Source: Symbiodinium natans | Taxonomy: Eukaryota; Sar; Dinophyceae; Suessiales; Symbiodiniaceae | Direction: 5' to 3' | DNA: 64,000 nt | NCBI GenBank assembly: GCA_905221605.1 | Contig: CAJNDS010002307.1 | Coordinates: 256,787-320,786, forward strand | In this document: positions 41,901 to 52,589 of the stretch, piece by piece | How the letters are laid out: the number at the start of each line of letters is the position of its first letter | How positions within the stretch are numbered: position 1 is the first letter of the stretch | Notes under the pieces: generated by a model | Database searches by the model: none | Seen by the model: only the letters and a program-made list of their open reading frames with translations | Told to the model about the DNA's origin: nothing | Made by a program: the position numbers and the translations under genes

Positions 41901-44900
41901 AGGCTTGCGGGTTTAGGGTTTTGAGGTGCTAGGCGTGAGGGTGTTGAGGTCTTGGGGACGGTAGGTCGGGTGTGGGTTTGGGGTGTCTACGGTTCACAAA
42001 TGTTCACAGGGTTCACAGGGGTTATGGGGGCTCATAGGCCCTAAACCCTAAACCCTAAACCCTAAACCCTAAACCCTACACCCTAAACCTTAGACCCTAA
42101 ATCCTAAACTGTGGGTGAATAGGGCTTGATGGAGTTTGGGGATGCGATTGGGGTCCTCATTCAGGAACACCAGTAAGAAGGATCCCTAAACCCCTAAACC
42201 CCCCAAACCCTAAACCCCTAAACCCTAAACCCCTAAACCCCTAAACCCCAAATCCTAAACCCCAAACCCTAAACCCTAACCCTAAACCCCAAACCCCAAA
42301 CCCTAGGGTTACGCTTGGGGGTCCTCATTCAGGAACACCAGCAAGAAGGACTCCACTACCGACATGGCGAGGCCGTAGACAATGAGGTTCGCAAAGAACC
42401 ACAATACCTGGGTTTAGGGCTTAGGGTTTAGTGATTCTTAGGGTTAGGGATAAGGGTTTAGGGTTTAAGGCTTAGGGTTTAGGTTAGGGTTTAGGGTTGA
42501 AGGTTAGGGTTTAAGATTTAGGGTGTAGGCTGTAGGGTTGAGTAGCAACTTTTTACGAGAAAGCCCTTGTAAACTCAAAGAAGGGAAATATATTCACATA
42601 TCCCGAAGGCCAACCTAGTGACGTCGAAGTTCATGAACTGCTTGAGAGTCACCTCTGGGGGATTTGGGGGGTGGGTAAGGGCTTAGGATGTTTTGGGTGA
42701 ACATGGTTTAGAGGGTGAACTCCTTGATTGCCACCTGTCGAATTGGAGTCCCTGTTCTTTTTTTCCCCGGCAGGACTTAGATGGTTTATAGGGTGTTTAG
42801 GGTGAACCCTAAACCCCCTAAACCCTAAATCCTAAACCCAAGCCCTACACCCTTAACCCCTCAACCCCAAACCGCAGCTGACAGGGTTCCGGGGGCGGTC
42901 TCGGAAGCACGTTGCCCGTGCAGTGCCTCCTCCTGGCCGGTGTTCTGCTTCTTGTGCTTCTGCATGGGCATGTAACAGAGACCTCGGTTGCCCAAGTAAG
43001 GAAGAGGAACAAGAGAGGGTTTAGGGTTTAGGGTTTAGGGTTTAGGGTTTAGGGTTTAGGGTTTAGGGTTTAGGTTTGTTTTGGCTCCAGGAACTGAGCC
43101 CTTGAGGGCGTTTTCGGGTTTCAGCGCCTTAGGGTGTAGGGTCTCTGGTGTGCTCTTCTCGGCGTTATGTTGATAAGTTGATAAAGGCTTCGCGGGTTTA
43201 GGGTTTAGGGCTTCGAAGGTTTAGGGTTTAGTCGCACAATCACAGGTAGAACCCACAAAAACAAGAATAATTAAAATTGTGCCAAAAATGTGCAAAAAAT
43301 GTACTTGGAAATTGTACCTGAAAAAAACAAATGCAAAAAAAAGCAACAAGAATGCAAAACAAATGTGCCCAGCAACAGCACAAAAAAGCAAATAAAATGT
43401 AACGAAAAACGGCAGAATGTATTCTCATTTTAATTCTGGATTGGTTAATAGCAATTCAGAAGGTAATCACAATACATGCACCTTTTTCTACTAACTATTG
43501 TCCCAATGCAGAAAAGTATCACATTTTTCAAGCATACTGCCGTCCATGCTAAAGACATTTTTTGTGACTCAGTGAGTACATTTCACAGTTCAGGTTACAT
43601 TTCCGAATCACTTTTGTGACACATATTTATCACAAAAATAATTATTTTGGAAAACCTTACTGTCTGCCTGATTGTGCTACTAAAGTTTAGGGCTTGTCGA
43701 TAGTGGGTTTAGGATTTAGGGTTTAGGGTTTGGGGTTTAGGCAGTCACCGTCCGAGAAGCACACAGCCATGTAGGCGGCCTCGATGGAGGCGAAGCCCCA
43801 GAACATGAACCCGATGCCGAAGATGTCCTTTGTATTGTCTGGGAATGGAGTTCATGGTTTAGGGTTCAGGGTTTCGGGTTTAGGGTTTCAAAAACGGATA
43901 GAAATCATAATTAGGCCCTAGACCCTAAAATGCCCTAAAACACACACCCCCCCCCCCCCCCCCCCCATATCAACTCTCAGAACAATTTCCCAAAAGGTAC
44001 CAGTCCGGGTATCGATCAGCTGCCCGGCCACCAGGCTCATGCCACCCCAGCCTACAGCGCACCAAAGCCGCTGGTCGCCATACTGCTCCTCGCTGTCCTG
44101 CTCCTGCAGCTGGTTTAGGGTTTAGGGCTTAGGGTTTAGGAATGGCTTGGTCACTTCTGCAAATTAGGTTCATTTTGGGGTCCCTAAACCCAAAACCCTA
44201 AACCCTTCATGGGCTTGGGGCCGATCTGGGCTTCGTTTTGATTGGGCTTGAGGGCTTTTAGCTAGGACGGCCCTCCGAGAAAGAGTCCGACACATTATCC
44301 TCTTCAACCCAAAAAGGGAAAATATCAAACATCCCAACTGCCTAAGCTTCTAAGCCCCTAAACCCTAAACCCTATAAACCCTATAAACCCTATAAACCCT
44401 ATAAACCCTATAAACCCTATAAACCCTATAAACCCTATAAACCCTATAAACCCTATAAACCCTAAACCCCGTAGGGCACAGGCTTCCATAGCCCGATCCT
44501 GCAGCACTGAGAGGCACATCGCATCGATGATGGGGCCGCCTCTGCAGACGACAACGAGCCCCATAGGGTTTAGGGTTTAGGGTTTAGGGTTTAGGGTTTA
44601 GGGTACAGGGGTCAGGTTTTCGGGGTTTAGGTTTTAGGGGTTTAGGGGTTTAGGGGTTTAAGGTTTAGGGTTTAGGGTTTAGGGTTTAGGGGTATAGGGT
44701 CAGGGGTTTAGAGCAATCTGAATATTCTCAAAGAGGGCGAGTTAACGCCCTGAAACCTAGAGCCCCAAAAGCCCTACACCCTAAACCCCTAGACGCTAAA
44801 CTCCTCAACCCCTAAACCCCAAACCCAAACCCTATGACTGTAACCCTAAACCCTAAACCCTAAACCCTTTAAACCCTAAACCCCGGGAATTTCTCCCCAG

Positions 44901-46090
44901 CGCCAGTGGAGAGGAAGAAGGAAGAGCTGACGCAGACCAGGGAAAGCCACCAAAAGCTGGCCTGCGCTTATGGGTTTATGTTTAGGGTTAGCGTTGGCGG
45001 GCGGCGCCCCTACGCGAGGTTTTTGGGGTTTGGCGTTTCGTGCATAGGGAAAACCCTAAACCCTAAGGCCTAAACCCAAACTGTAGCGGGAGGTTCGTAG
45101 ACCTCAAGAGACCTTCAGTGACAGGCCGAGAGCAACGATTATATGAAATCCCGCCGCTTCAGCCCCTGACGTATCCAAGTACTGTGATTCTCCCAGTGTC
45201 TTTTAGTGTTGTTGGTCGTGGTGGGGGGGGGGGGGGGGGGGGGGTAGTCTGAGGGGGGTAGTCTAAGGTAGGATGTAGGATTGAGGGTCGATAGGGTTTA
45301 GCCCGACCTGCACCCCTGGCACGAGGTAGAGGAAGATGAGGACAGTTCCTGTAAGCGTGGTACCCACCAGCACACGCTTGTACTCGCCCAAGCGATCTGT
45401 CACCATGGACCTAGGCCAGCGCACATGTGTATAGTGTCGGGCTTAAACGAGATTTGGGTTATAGGGCTTAAAGCTTAGGGTTCAGGGTTCTGGGTTGCTG
45501 AAGCAACATCTAGGGGCCAAAACAGCTGGCCAACGAAGGACGCGACCATGATCGCCAAGCTCAGTGCGCCAATCTCGGCGCGTGTCACGCCGATGTCGGA
45601 CCAGAAGACATTGATGAACCGCCCGAAGCAGGCCCAGGCTGCCGCTCCTAGACCTCATATGGGCGGGGCGTTTCCGAAATTAGGGGGTGCACCTGATTGT
45701 GTTCCTTATTATACGGGGATCCTACTATCTGGGGTTCATGTTCGGGGTCCTCTATTTTCGTAAACCCCCATACATTGTGAGCAAAAACCTATACAAAATA
45801 TCAGGAATAATACACAGCATAGTAGACCCCACAAGGGCCAATTAAGATCTACCCACATACATTTCTCCAAACATCCGTGATGCCGATGATCTGCTTCATG
45901 CATATCACAAGAAAAGCCGAGTAACTCGTTCTTTCAAGGAAAAAAGAGAGCTGAACCTGTTTATCCCTAAATGAAAACATAAAAGTCCCGAAGGAAAAGC
46001 TCAAAAGCTCAACTATTGGCTCGCTATGAGACACTGGCACGCTTTCAGTGTCCAGAGGGGCGTATGTGGCCGCTCGTGGCTGACAGACAT
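38937..46090 (-). CDS. MFS transporter, MFSD6-like family, 14 exons
   Basis: Predicted membrane carrier of the major facilitator superfamily, closest to the MFSD6/MFS_1-like group; substrate unknown. Exons (high to low): 46021-46090, 45518-45647, 45308-45410, 44898-44961, 44499-44539, 44001-44103, 43749-43838, 42873-42982, 42324-42407, 41363-41425, 40436-40503, 39918-39995, 39567-39650, 38937-39216. Their sum is 1368 nt, 455 residues plus TGA, in one frame. Visible family motifs: GALSLAIMVASFVGQLFW (about residue 45-62), PIIDAMCLSVLQ, GDQRLWCAVGWGGMSLVAG (about 145), FFANLIVYGLAMSVVESFLL (about 240), EPLHGFTFAAMW (about 342) and ALVNGIYYQIAMGIG near the C-terminus. The last hydrophobic helix is AAGIILWGLIWQAGIFL. 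Length is normal for a 12-helix carrier. Donors are GT, GC and GA; almost all acceptors are AG|G. The fourth intron's donor and the first exon are the least certain parts. The introns contain telomere-like arrays and a transposon-like insert. Confidence 0.85.
39318..39520. repeat. AT and CATGCATGCATACATA microsatellites in the last intron
   Basis: Two (AT)n tracts followed by alternating catgcatg and catacata tetranucleotide units. Several overlapping Tyr/Ile/Cys-rich frames arise from this and are not genes. It lies in the intron before the terminal transporter exon. Confidence 0.95.
40921..41004. repeat. Pure CCCTAAA array, 12 units, intronic
   Basis: Lies in the transporter intron between exons 41363-41425 and 40436-40503. 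Confidence 0.95.
41661..41960. repeat. Degenerate TTTAGGG/CTTAGGG region, intronic
   Basis: About 300 bp of TTTAGGG drifting to CTTAGGG, TTTCGGG and TTTTGGG variants within the transporter intron between exons 42324-42407 and 41363-41425. Confidence 0.9.
42150..42350. repeat. 33-bp direct duplication of a transporter exon end around a telomere-like array
   Basis: 42150-42182 and 42318-42350 are identical except one base (t/c). The right copy is the 3' part of the exon encoding SFLLVFLNED. The left copy repeats it (SFLLVFLNED again) within the following intron. The 135 bp between them is almost all telomere-like. Confidence 0.9.
43230..43681. mobile_element. AT-rich TIR element, about 452 bp, intronic
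   Basis: Terminal inverted repeats AGTCGCACAATCA (left) and the complement of TGATTGTGCTACT (right) match at 12 of 13 positions. The interior is AT-rich with no telomere units and no convincing ORF. I see no clear target duplication because both flanks are telomere-like. Probably a non-autonomous DNA transposon in the transporter intron between exons 43749-43838 and 42873-42982. Confidence 0.65.
44370..44466. repeat. Nine-base telomere variant array (CCCTATAAA)n
   Basis: About ten perfect units of 9 bp, two bases longer than the telomere unit. Gives a Gly-Phe-Ile minus-strand frame by chance. Intronic in the transporter. Confidence 0.95.
45690..45782. mobile_element. Hairpin element family F, copy 3
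   Basis: ttccttattatacggggatc, ctactatctggggttcatgt, ctattttcgtaaacccccat. In the first half of the transporter gene, between exons 46021-46090 and 45518-45647. Confidence 0.55.
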
Positions 46091-46356
46091 GGCAACAGCT
46101 GAGGGCGATGGCTGTTTCTTCGCCCCGTGCTAACCTAGAATCACCCTTATAAGAATGAAGGGAACGGATCCTGAATTCTTAGCATAGTTCACACATGCGC
46201 ACTTAAGAAAGATAGGAAGGGATCCTCTCAATTCTTGGATGCGCTTGCCGGTGTTCAAAGGTGCCAGGGGGGGTAGGGCTGCTCTCCAAGAACCTCCTGA
46301 ACCAGCTGCTGCGCAAGTGCTGGTCGACAAGGCACTGTGGTGGGTGAGTCTGTCCC

Positions 46357-46460
46357 TACTTTGGAGTAGACCCTGGAACAAGGTACATACTTTTTGGGTG
46401 TAGCTATATCAGGAACCCAGAACCAAACAAGTATCCAAGTATAGTACTCCAAAACCCAGT
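46357..46460. mobile_element. TIR element family G, copy 1
   Basis: Ends tttggagtagaccctgga and tatagtactccaaaac are inverted (TTGGAGTA/TACTCCAA). A second copy at 53.48 kb shares the ends and an internal gaacccagaa block. Upstream of the transporter's predicted first exon. Confidence 0.7.
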
Positions 46461-46789
46461 GCCCAATAAAAGGAATTCTCGGAAGGACGCCTTGAAGGTG
46501 TGCCGAAATCCTATTGCCCGACGATGGCCTCGACATAGGCTTGTGTTCGTCCCCCATAACTGCAAATTTAAACCCTAAACCCTTATAAACCCTAAACCGT
46601 AAACCCTAAACCCTAAACCCCAAACCTTAAACCCTAAACCCTAACCCGAAACCCCAAACCCTGTGAGGGTTTTGGGGTTCGAGCCATTGAGCGCCTTGAC
46701 CCCTAAACCCTAAACCCTAAACCCTAAACCCTAAACCCTACAAGGCCTTTCTTCACTCTCTTCACGGTCTGTCTTTGGCAAAAGAAACC

Positions 46790-46865
46790 TCGAGGTCTGC
46801 ACATGTGAAGTCTTTGTCCATCGTGCTTCCTCTTGCTCCCCGACTAGCGCGTAAGGCATTGAAGG
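46790..46865 (-). CDS. Possible exon with ATG
   Basis: The minus frame MDKDFTCADLEVSFAKDRP lies upstream of the transporter. It could be an alternative first exon or part of another gene. Weak evidence. Confidence 0.3.
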
Positions 46866-46985
46866 TCCAAAGCCCTGAGCCCTAAACCCTAGGCCCTAAA
46901 CCCTAAACCCTAAACCCCAAAATTACCGTGCGTTCCACCTGAAGAGACCCCAAAAAACCGTCGCTTCACTTGTGGGCTGTTTGCT

Positions 46986-47064
46986 ATTAACCCCCACCGT
47001 TAGCCTTGGAAGATTCCAAGCTGAGCAAACTGATGGAAACCTGCACCGTAGAAGGGACCGTAAA
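46986..47064 (-). CDS. Possible terminal exon of the upstream gene
   Basis: The minus frame TVPSTVQVSISLLSLESSKA then NGGG and a TAA. A pure 15-unit telomere array (47067-47170) precedes it. If real, it marks the 3' end of the gene upstream of the transporter. Confidence 0.45.
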
Positions 47065-47066
47065 GT

Positions 47067-47172
47067 AGGGTTTAGGGTTTAGGGTTTAGGGTTTAGGGTT
47101 TAGGGTTTAGGGTTTAGGGTTTAGGGTTTAGGGTTTAGGGTTTAGGGTTTAGGGTTTAGGGTTTAGGGTTTT
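47067..47172. repeat. Pure TTTAGGG array, about 15 units
   Basis: Uninterrupted array between two minus-strand exon islands. Confidence 0.95.
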
Positions 47173-47179
47173 AGGGTGG

Positions 47180-47560
47180 TCAGGGGAGCAGGGGCGCCCC
47201 TCCTGGGCTGCCCCCACAAGGAAGTACTGTGAAACCCTTGGAAAAGCAAAACGTGCCGAATTTTGAGAGGGCTGACAGGCCCTTGTTGGGTCTTTTGGGG
47301 CTTTTGTTCGGGGTTTCGGGTTTAGGGTTTTGAGGGTTTAGGGTTTAGGGTTTAGGGCGCCAAAAAGGGGTCAGTGATTCAGCCCAAGCTACACGTGTCC
47401 GGAAACAAGGGACAAAATTGTCCCAGCTCTGCTTCCAGAACTTCTGATTCTCAGAAGCTGAAGCAGAACCTGCGGACACATGTTCCAAAGTTGGCGGCTC
47501 CAAGACTCCAGTGTCAAGCGATGGAATGCTTATCCCTCGCTGCAATGCAATCCTGCGCAC
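47180..47560 (-). CDS. Two exon islands, unrecognised protein
   Basis: 47355-47560 is about 65 open codons including ALQRGISIPSLDTGVLEPPT, ENQKFWKQSWDNFVPCFRTR and VAWAESLTPFW. 47180-47250 reads VSQYFLVGAAQEGRPCSPD. They are probably the last exons before the 47.0-kb terminal exon. Confidence 0.55.
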
Positions 47561-48094
47561 GAAGCCCGAAACCCTAAACCGTAAGCCCTAAGCCCTAAAC
47601 CCTAAGCCCTGAACCCACAAACCCTAAACCCTGAAGATCGGAAGCCTTCAGAGCCTGCCTCTGGTGTAAGATGTCGGGTCATGGGAAGAGGGGCTTAGGG
47701 CTTATGGGTTGAGGGCCTTGGCGTTTAGGGGTTTAGGAGTTTACGGGGCCTAAACCCTAAATCCTAAACCCTCAACCCAGGGAGTTTATGTGTCTAGGGA
47801 AGAAGGGAGTAAACTGCCAGGACTGGAGTTAAGTCAGGGGTGCCACATGCAAAGCCATGACGTCGGTATATGCTTAGGGTTTAGGGGTTTAGGGCTTAGG
47901 GTTTCGGTTCTTGAGTCGAGGGTGGGGCAGGCTTTAGGGTTTAGGGTTTAGGGTTTAGTTAAGCCAATGAACTGCAGCAAACAGCGACTACACCCTACAC
48001 CCTGAACCCACTGAACCCAGACCCCTGGTTTAGGGCTTTCGGGCCCTTGCAGCCCTTTAACCCTAAACCCCAAACCCTAAATCCCCAAAAAAGA

Positions 48095-48187
48095 CGAGCG
48101 CCCTTGCACTGGTATCTCACGACCCCGCTGAACAAAAAGGTACTGGGCCTGCGATTAACGTGCCTGTCGGGGCTGAAGTGACGGGGG
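48095..48187 (-). CDS. Exon island, unrecognised protein
   Basis: The minus frame RHFSPDRHVNRRPSTFLFSG continues VVRYQCKGARL. Basic. Unrecognised. Confidence 0.55.
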
Positions 48188-48514
48188 TTTACTAGGGTTT
48201 GGGAAACCCAAAACCCTAAACCCTAACCCCTATACCCTAAACCCTAAACCCTAAACCCCAAACCCTACACCCTACCACCCTAAACTGCATTTGCTTTCAC
48301 TCAAACTCCCTTAAGGCTTGGAGAGGCACAACCTTTAGTTGGGAGTCTTGGTTTCAGGGGCTTAGGGGTTTAGAGGTTTTGAGGTTTAGGGTTTAGGGCA
48401 AATAGGCCCGAGACAGCAGGCTCCAAGGGCTCACATGCATGGTTCTTCGTGGCTTAAGTGTTTTAGGGTTTTAGGGTTTTAGGATTTTAGGGTTTTAGGG
48501 TTTTAGGGTTTAGG

Positions 48515-48625
48515 GTCACGTTGCCCATGTCAACACACCCAGGCCCGAACCCGAAAGACACGCTTGGCAGGCCCTGTGCCAGTCGTGCAGGGAAGAGGAG
48601 TCTGGCGCTCAGCCAGTCACCTCTA
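48515..48625 (-). CDS. Exon island, unrecognised protein
   Basis: The minus frame GDWLSARLLFPARLAQGLPS continues VSFGFGPGCVDMGNVT. The plus strand is open across the same bases, but the minus reading is more protein-like and matches neighbouring orientation. Confidence 0.5.
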
Positions 48626-48936
48626 GGCCATGTCATCCGCCAGCGTGATCATCCTGCTGACTGTTCTGAACCCCAGAGACCATCGTTCAGGGGTTTATGG
48701 GGTCCAGCTTGTTTATTATTTTAATTAATGTTTTTTTTTGTTGTGGTTTTATTCTTGTTTTGTAAAAATAAATAAATTCATAAAAAAGAAATAAATAAAT
48801 ATATATATATATATAGATAGATTTGTTTTTTTGGGCGGGAGGGGGTTTGGATATGGGAGTTAGGGTTGAGGGCTTTAGGGCTTTGGGTTTACACTTAACT
48901 TTAAAACGCACACCTTTGAAGCAACTGCACACGACC

Positions 48937-49028
48937 AGGTGTACTAGAGGCCAGAATCCATCTTTCCGGTACTTCTGAGTACGTCTACTCGGGAGCGGGA
49001 AGAGTTTGCTGATGCTCTTAGGCGCTGA
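48937..49028 (-). CDS. Exon island, unrecognised protein
   Basis: The minus frame FQRLRASANSSRSRVDVLRS then TGKMDSGL. Basic/serine-rich. An (AT)n tract lies at 49073-49140 upstream. Confidence 0.5.
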
Positions 49029-49072
49029 ACTTCTTTAGGGTTCAGGGCTGCAGAAAACTCTCTGCCGTGTAT

Positions 49073-49150
49073 AATATAATATATATATATATATGTATAT
49101 ATATATGTATATATATATGTATATATATATATATATGTATGTGTGTGTGA
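49073..49150. repeat. AT/GT microsatellite
   Basis: ataatatatatatatatatg then repeated tatatatatg and gtgtgtgtg. The Tyr/Ile frame across it is not a gene. Confidence 0.95.
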
Positions 49151-49727
49151 ACCTAATCCATGGTCTAAATATGCACGCCGAATCCCTTAACCCTAAGCCC
49201 TCATTCCAAAAAACATGCCAGTACTCACCCCAAAACGGCAGGACTTCTAATAAGGGATAAACAACAGGGGTCAACTTCCTTCTTCCAAATATGAAACTGA
49301 ACAACCGCCCCCTCCCCCCCCCCCCCCCCCCCCCCCCCACCCCCCGCGCCGAGACGAAATTTCAACATCTGCCGGGCCCGAACAGCCCTAACCCCCAAAA
49401 CCCTAAACCTAAACCCTCATCCCTGCAAGCCCGAAATCGCCCGCTGAACCCCCGCAAACCCTGTAACCCTTTCGAGCCAGGAGCCCCATAACCCTATCAA
49501 CCCTATTATCATGCAACAGCAGATTCTTCTAGCCCTATAGCCCCTGTAACCCCAGCAACCTAAACCACTAATCGCCTACCCCTTAACCTCTAAACCCCTA
49601 AACCCCTAAACCCTTAAACCCCTGAACCACTAAACCCCTAGACCCCTAAACACCGAAACCCCTAAACCCCTAAGCCCCTAAGCCCCCAAACCCCCAAACC
49701 CCTACACCCTACACCCTAAACCCTAAG

Positions 49728-49818
49728 CCCTGCCAGATCGTTCTCAGGCTCGCGCTTCCCCGTCTCCTCATACTCCTCCTTGACCTTCTCGAGGTGGTGC
49801 TCCCAATTGTCCTGGGTG
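49728..49818 (-). CDS. Exon island, highly charged helix
   Basis: The minus frame STTQDNWEHHLEKVKEEYEE continues TGKREPENDLA. Predicted long helix or coiled-coil edge. Clearly coding. Unrecognised. Confidence 0.65.
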
Positions 49819-50291
49819 GTTGAGGGGGTATCGAGTCGAGGGCCGGTTTGGGGTTTAGGGTTTAGGGTTTAGGGCTCAGGGTTTCGGGAAAAACCTACAG
49901 CCATCTACTCTAAACTCGTTAGACCCTTAGCCCTCCGCCTGGAAGGCCAGAACCCCAACCCCGAACCTTAAGTCCGCTTGTCAAAGCCCCTAAACCCTAA
50001 ACCGTAAACCCTAAAACGACCCGAAACCCTGAACGTTAGAGTCTAAAACGCAAGGCAAACTCTGCAGACAAGACTGCAGTGTGACCAAACCGACAGTGCA
50101 CAGGCTCAGCTGTTCAACTCAACTCGAGCACGCACACATACAATGTACACTGTATGGAGGAGTAGGTGTGGAGAGAGGGCCGGTGTTCTGCCAAACCCAA
50201 CCGAACCGGGAACACCAACACCCCTAACCCAAAACCTAACCCTAAACCCTAAACCCTAAACCCTAAACCCTAACCCTAAACCCTAAACCCC

Positions 50292-50390
50292 CTGAAGCCA
50301 CCGGGACCCCGGCCAGCGGGCGACCGTGGGGATACTTTGTCATCAGGGAGCAGTCGGCCACCAGCATGCACAAGGCTGCAGAGAGCTCCT
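50292..50390 (-). CDS. Exon island, unrecognised protein
   Basis: The minus frame KELSAALCMLVADCSLMTKY continues PHGRPLAGVPVASG, open throughout, bounded by telomere-like arrays. Unrecognised. Confidence 0.6.
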
Positions 50391-50574
50391 TAGGGTTTAG
50401 GGTTTAGGGTTTAGGGTTTAGGGTTTAGGGTTTAGGGTTTACAGTAGGGTTTAGGGTTTAGGGTACAGGGTTCGGAAGGGTCCACAAGAACCTTGAAGGA
50501 GAAAGGACCATGGTTCAGCGAAGCCCCCACTCCCCCACCCTACCCCCCCCCCCCCCACCCCCCCCCCCTCCCCC

Positions 50575-50665
50575 CTAAACCCTAAACCCTAAACCCTAAA
50601 CCCTAAACCCTAAACCCTAAACCCTAAACCCTAAACCCTAAACCCTAAACCCTAAACCCTAAACC
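50575..50665. repeat. Pure CCCTAAA array, 13 units
   Basis: Immediately follows a C-rich tract (50525-50573). Confidence 0.95.
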
Positions 50666-50774
50666 AACAAGCTTTAAAACCACAAGAGCCCTAAACACCC
50701 AAAGGACCCCAGAGGGTTTAGGGTTTAGGGTTTAGGGTTTAGGGTTTAGGGTTTAGGGTTTAGGGGAACCCTGA

Positions 50775-50885
50775 AGGGGTAATGGAGTCTCTGGGAGTGC
50801 AGCTTCAGGGGCGGAAAGTGCATGGACCGCCTGAGTCGTCCAGGCTGCGCAGAAGGAGTCGAGGTTGAGCTTGCCATGCGTCTCC
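50775..50885 (-). CDS. Exon island, unrecognised protein
   Basis: After CTTCAG|G the minus strand reads ETHGKLNLDSFCAAWTTQAV, then HALSAPEAALPETPLP. Good acceptor, strong composition. Unrecognised. Confidence 0.6.
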
Positions 50886-51399
50886 TGAAGCGGCTTAGGG
50901 TTTAGGGCTTAGGGTTTATGGTTTAGGGTTTAGGGTTTAGGGTTTGGGGTTCAGGGTTTAGGGTTTAGGACGCCACCCCCAAAATGCACTACGCAGGAGC
51001 CTTGAGGCTAACCCCAAATTCCCGGATGCTTCCGAGAACCTCACTATTGGGATGCACCCTGTTCTAGTAACTTAAGTAGTAGGGGTATTTGCCAAAAACC
51101 CAAATAGGGGTATCCCTGCTATACCTCAACATACTATAATCCTTGTCATAGAACCCCCCCAAAAAAACAAACAAAACAAAAGAGGTGCCCGTATTTTCGC
51201 AAGCCATCATAGGTCCCTGGAAGTATACTGGGATGGCGCGTTAACCCTCTTATCCCAATGGCCTACCAAGTACTACTATTTGCTTGAGACCCCCCCCCCC
51301 CCCCAACAATCTCTTTCGATGATTCTCCAGCAGAATAGTAGAGTACATGTTTTGCCCCTACTAAACCCTAAACCCTAAACCCTAAGCCCTAAACCCAAA

Positions 51400-51475
51400 A
51401 CCCTAAAGGCTGCACAAAGGAGGCCCTGCTTAGAAGGTTCCCGCGTCCTGACACTGAGCGGTCGCCTCAGCCAGC
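51400..51475 (-). CDS. Exon island, unrecognised protein
   Basis: After CAG|G the minus strand reads VTCWLRRPLSVRTREPSKQG, then LLCA. A second minus frame (HVLAEATAQCQDAGTF) is also open. Confidence 0.45.
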
Positions 51476-51689
51476 ACGTGACCTGATACTTGGGAAGTAA
51501 CTAAACCCTAAACCCTAAACCCTAAACCCTAAATCCCAGGGCTCAGGAATGTTCAGGGAGATCTGGGTTTGGGCTTTCGGAATAAGAACCCTGCACGTTC
51601 GTGCCATGGCTAGGTTTGGGGGTTCGGGTTCAGGCTTTTAGGGGTTTAGGGTTTAGGGTTTAGGGTTTAGGGTTTGAGGTTTAGGGCTC

Positions 51690-51832
51690 AGGGCTGAAAG
51701 TTCATTTTGGGGTACTGTCCTGTAAAGGGGGCATGTAGGGAAAGGCACCCGTACAGAAGCCTTTGGTGTGAGATGACACACATGGGCTTGTAAACTTGAA
51801 CTCGCTTCACTTCCCCTGTCCCGACATTGTGT
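51690..51832 (-). CDS. Possible exon island
   Basis: The minus frame includes CRDRGSEASSSLQAHVCHLT and RVPFPTCPLYRTVPQNELSA. The upstream end runs into a family F element, so limits are unclear. Confidence 0.4.
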
Positions 51833-51837
51833 TCCTT

Positions 51838-52015
51838 GTATATATGGGGGGTTTACGAACATAGGGAGCCCCTAAACTGGACCCCCCAAATGGTAAGATT
51901 CCCTTATCATAAGGACCCCAGTAAGGTAGTACCCTTTTTTTGGGGTCCCTTATTTCAAGGGGAGTCCATTCTATTAAAATGGGGCTCCCCCCCCATATTT
52001 TCGTAGGCCGTCATA
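51838..52015. mobile_element. Hairpin element family F, copy 4 (longest)
   Basis: atatggggggtttacgaaca, atggtaagattcccttatca, with right half cccttatttcaaggggagtc ... ccatattttcgtaggcc. The two halves are inverted. Confidence 0.65.
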
Positions 52016-52159
52016 TGGCCTGGCAAGCCAAGAAACCTTGTTGCATCCACGTATCATCTTACCGTTCAGTCGCAAAAACAATCCAAACCCCTAAACGCTG
52101 AAGTGACGACAAGTGTTCATGTGTGTGTGGCGTGGCCCCTAAACCCTAAGCCCTAACCC

Positions 52160-52260
52160 TAAACCAGGGAGCCTGCTACGTAGCTGACCAGGGCCTTTGG
52201 TAACTCTGTGTACGGGTACGTGGGCGTTTTTGTTGAGGACAGCTTCGGCTGGGTAGTTGC
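52160..52260 (-). CDS. Exon island, unrecognised protein
   Basis: The minus frame NYPAEAVLNKNAHVPVHRVT continues KGPGQLRSRLPG. The plus strand is also open (VYGYVGVFVEDSFGWVVA), so the strand is a judgement from context. Confidence 0.45.
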
Positions 52261-52589
52261 TATTGGGGTTTAGGGTTTAGGGTTTCGGGTTTAGGGTTTC
52301 AAGAAGCCTCTCAGAAACAGCATAGGGCTGGTAAAGGTTTACATCACACTCTTTAAAGACTCTTAGAAGACAAGCTGCCCACCTAAAGCGGCCTTGGATA
52401 GGCTATAGGGGCCATAATGATTAGAGCAGGGTGTTGGGGGGTTGTTATAGCAGAATTGTTATAGGGGCCATAAGGGAATACGATGAGAAATTATTCCGAC
52501 CCCTTTTCTCGGCCCTATGGTCCCTATATAAGTATAATATAATAACCCTCAAAACCATCTTCCAATTATTAAGGCCCCTTTATTAGGGT

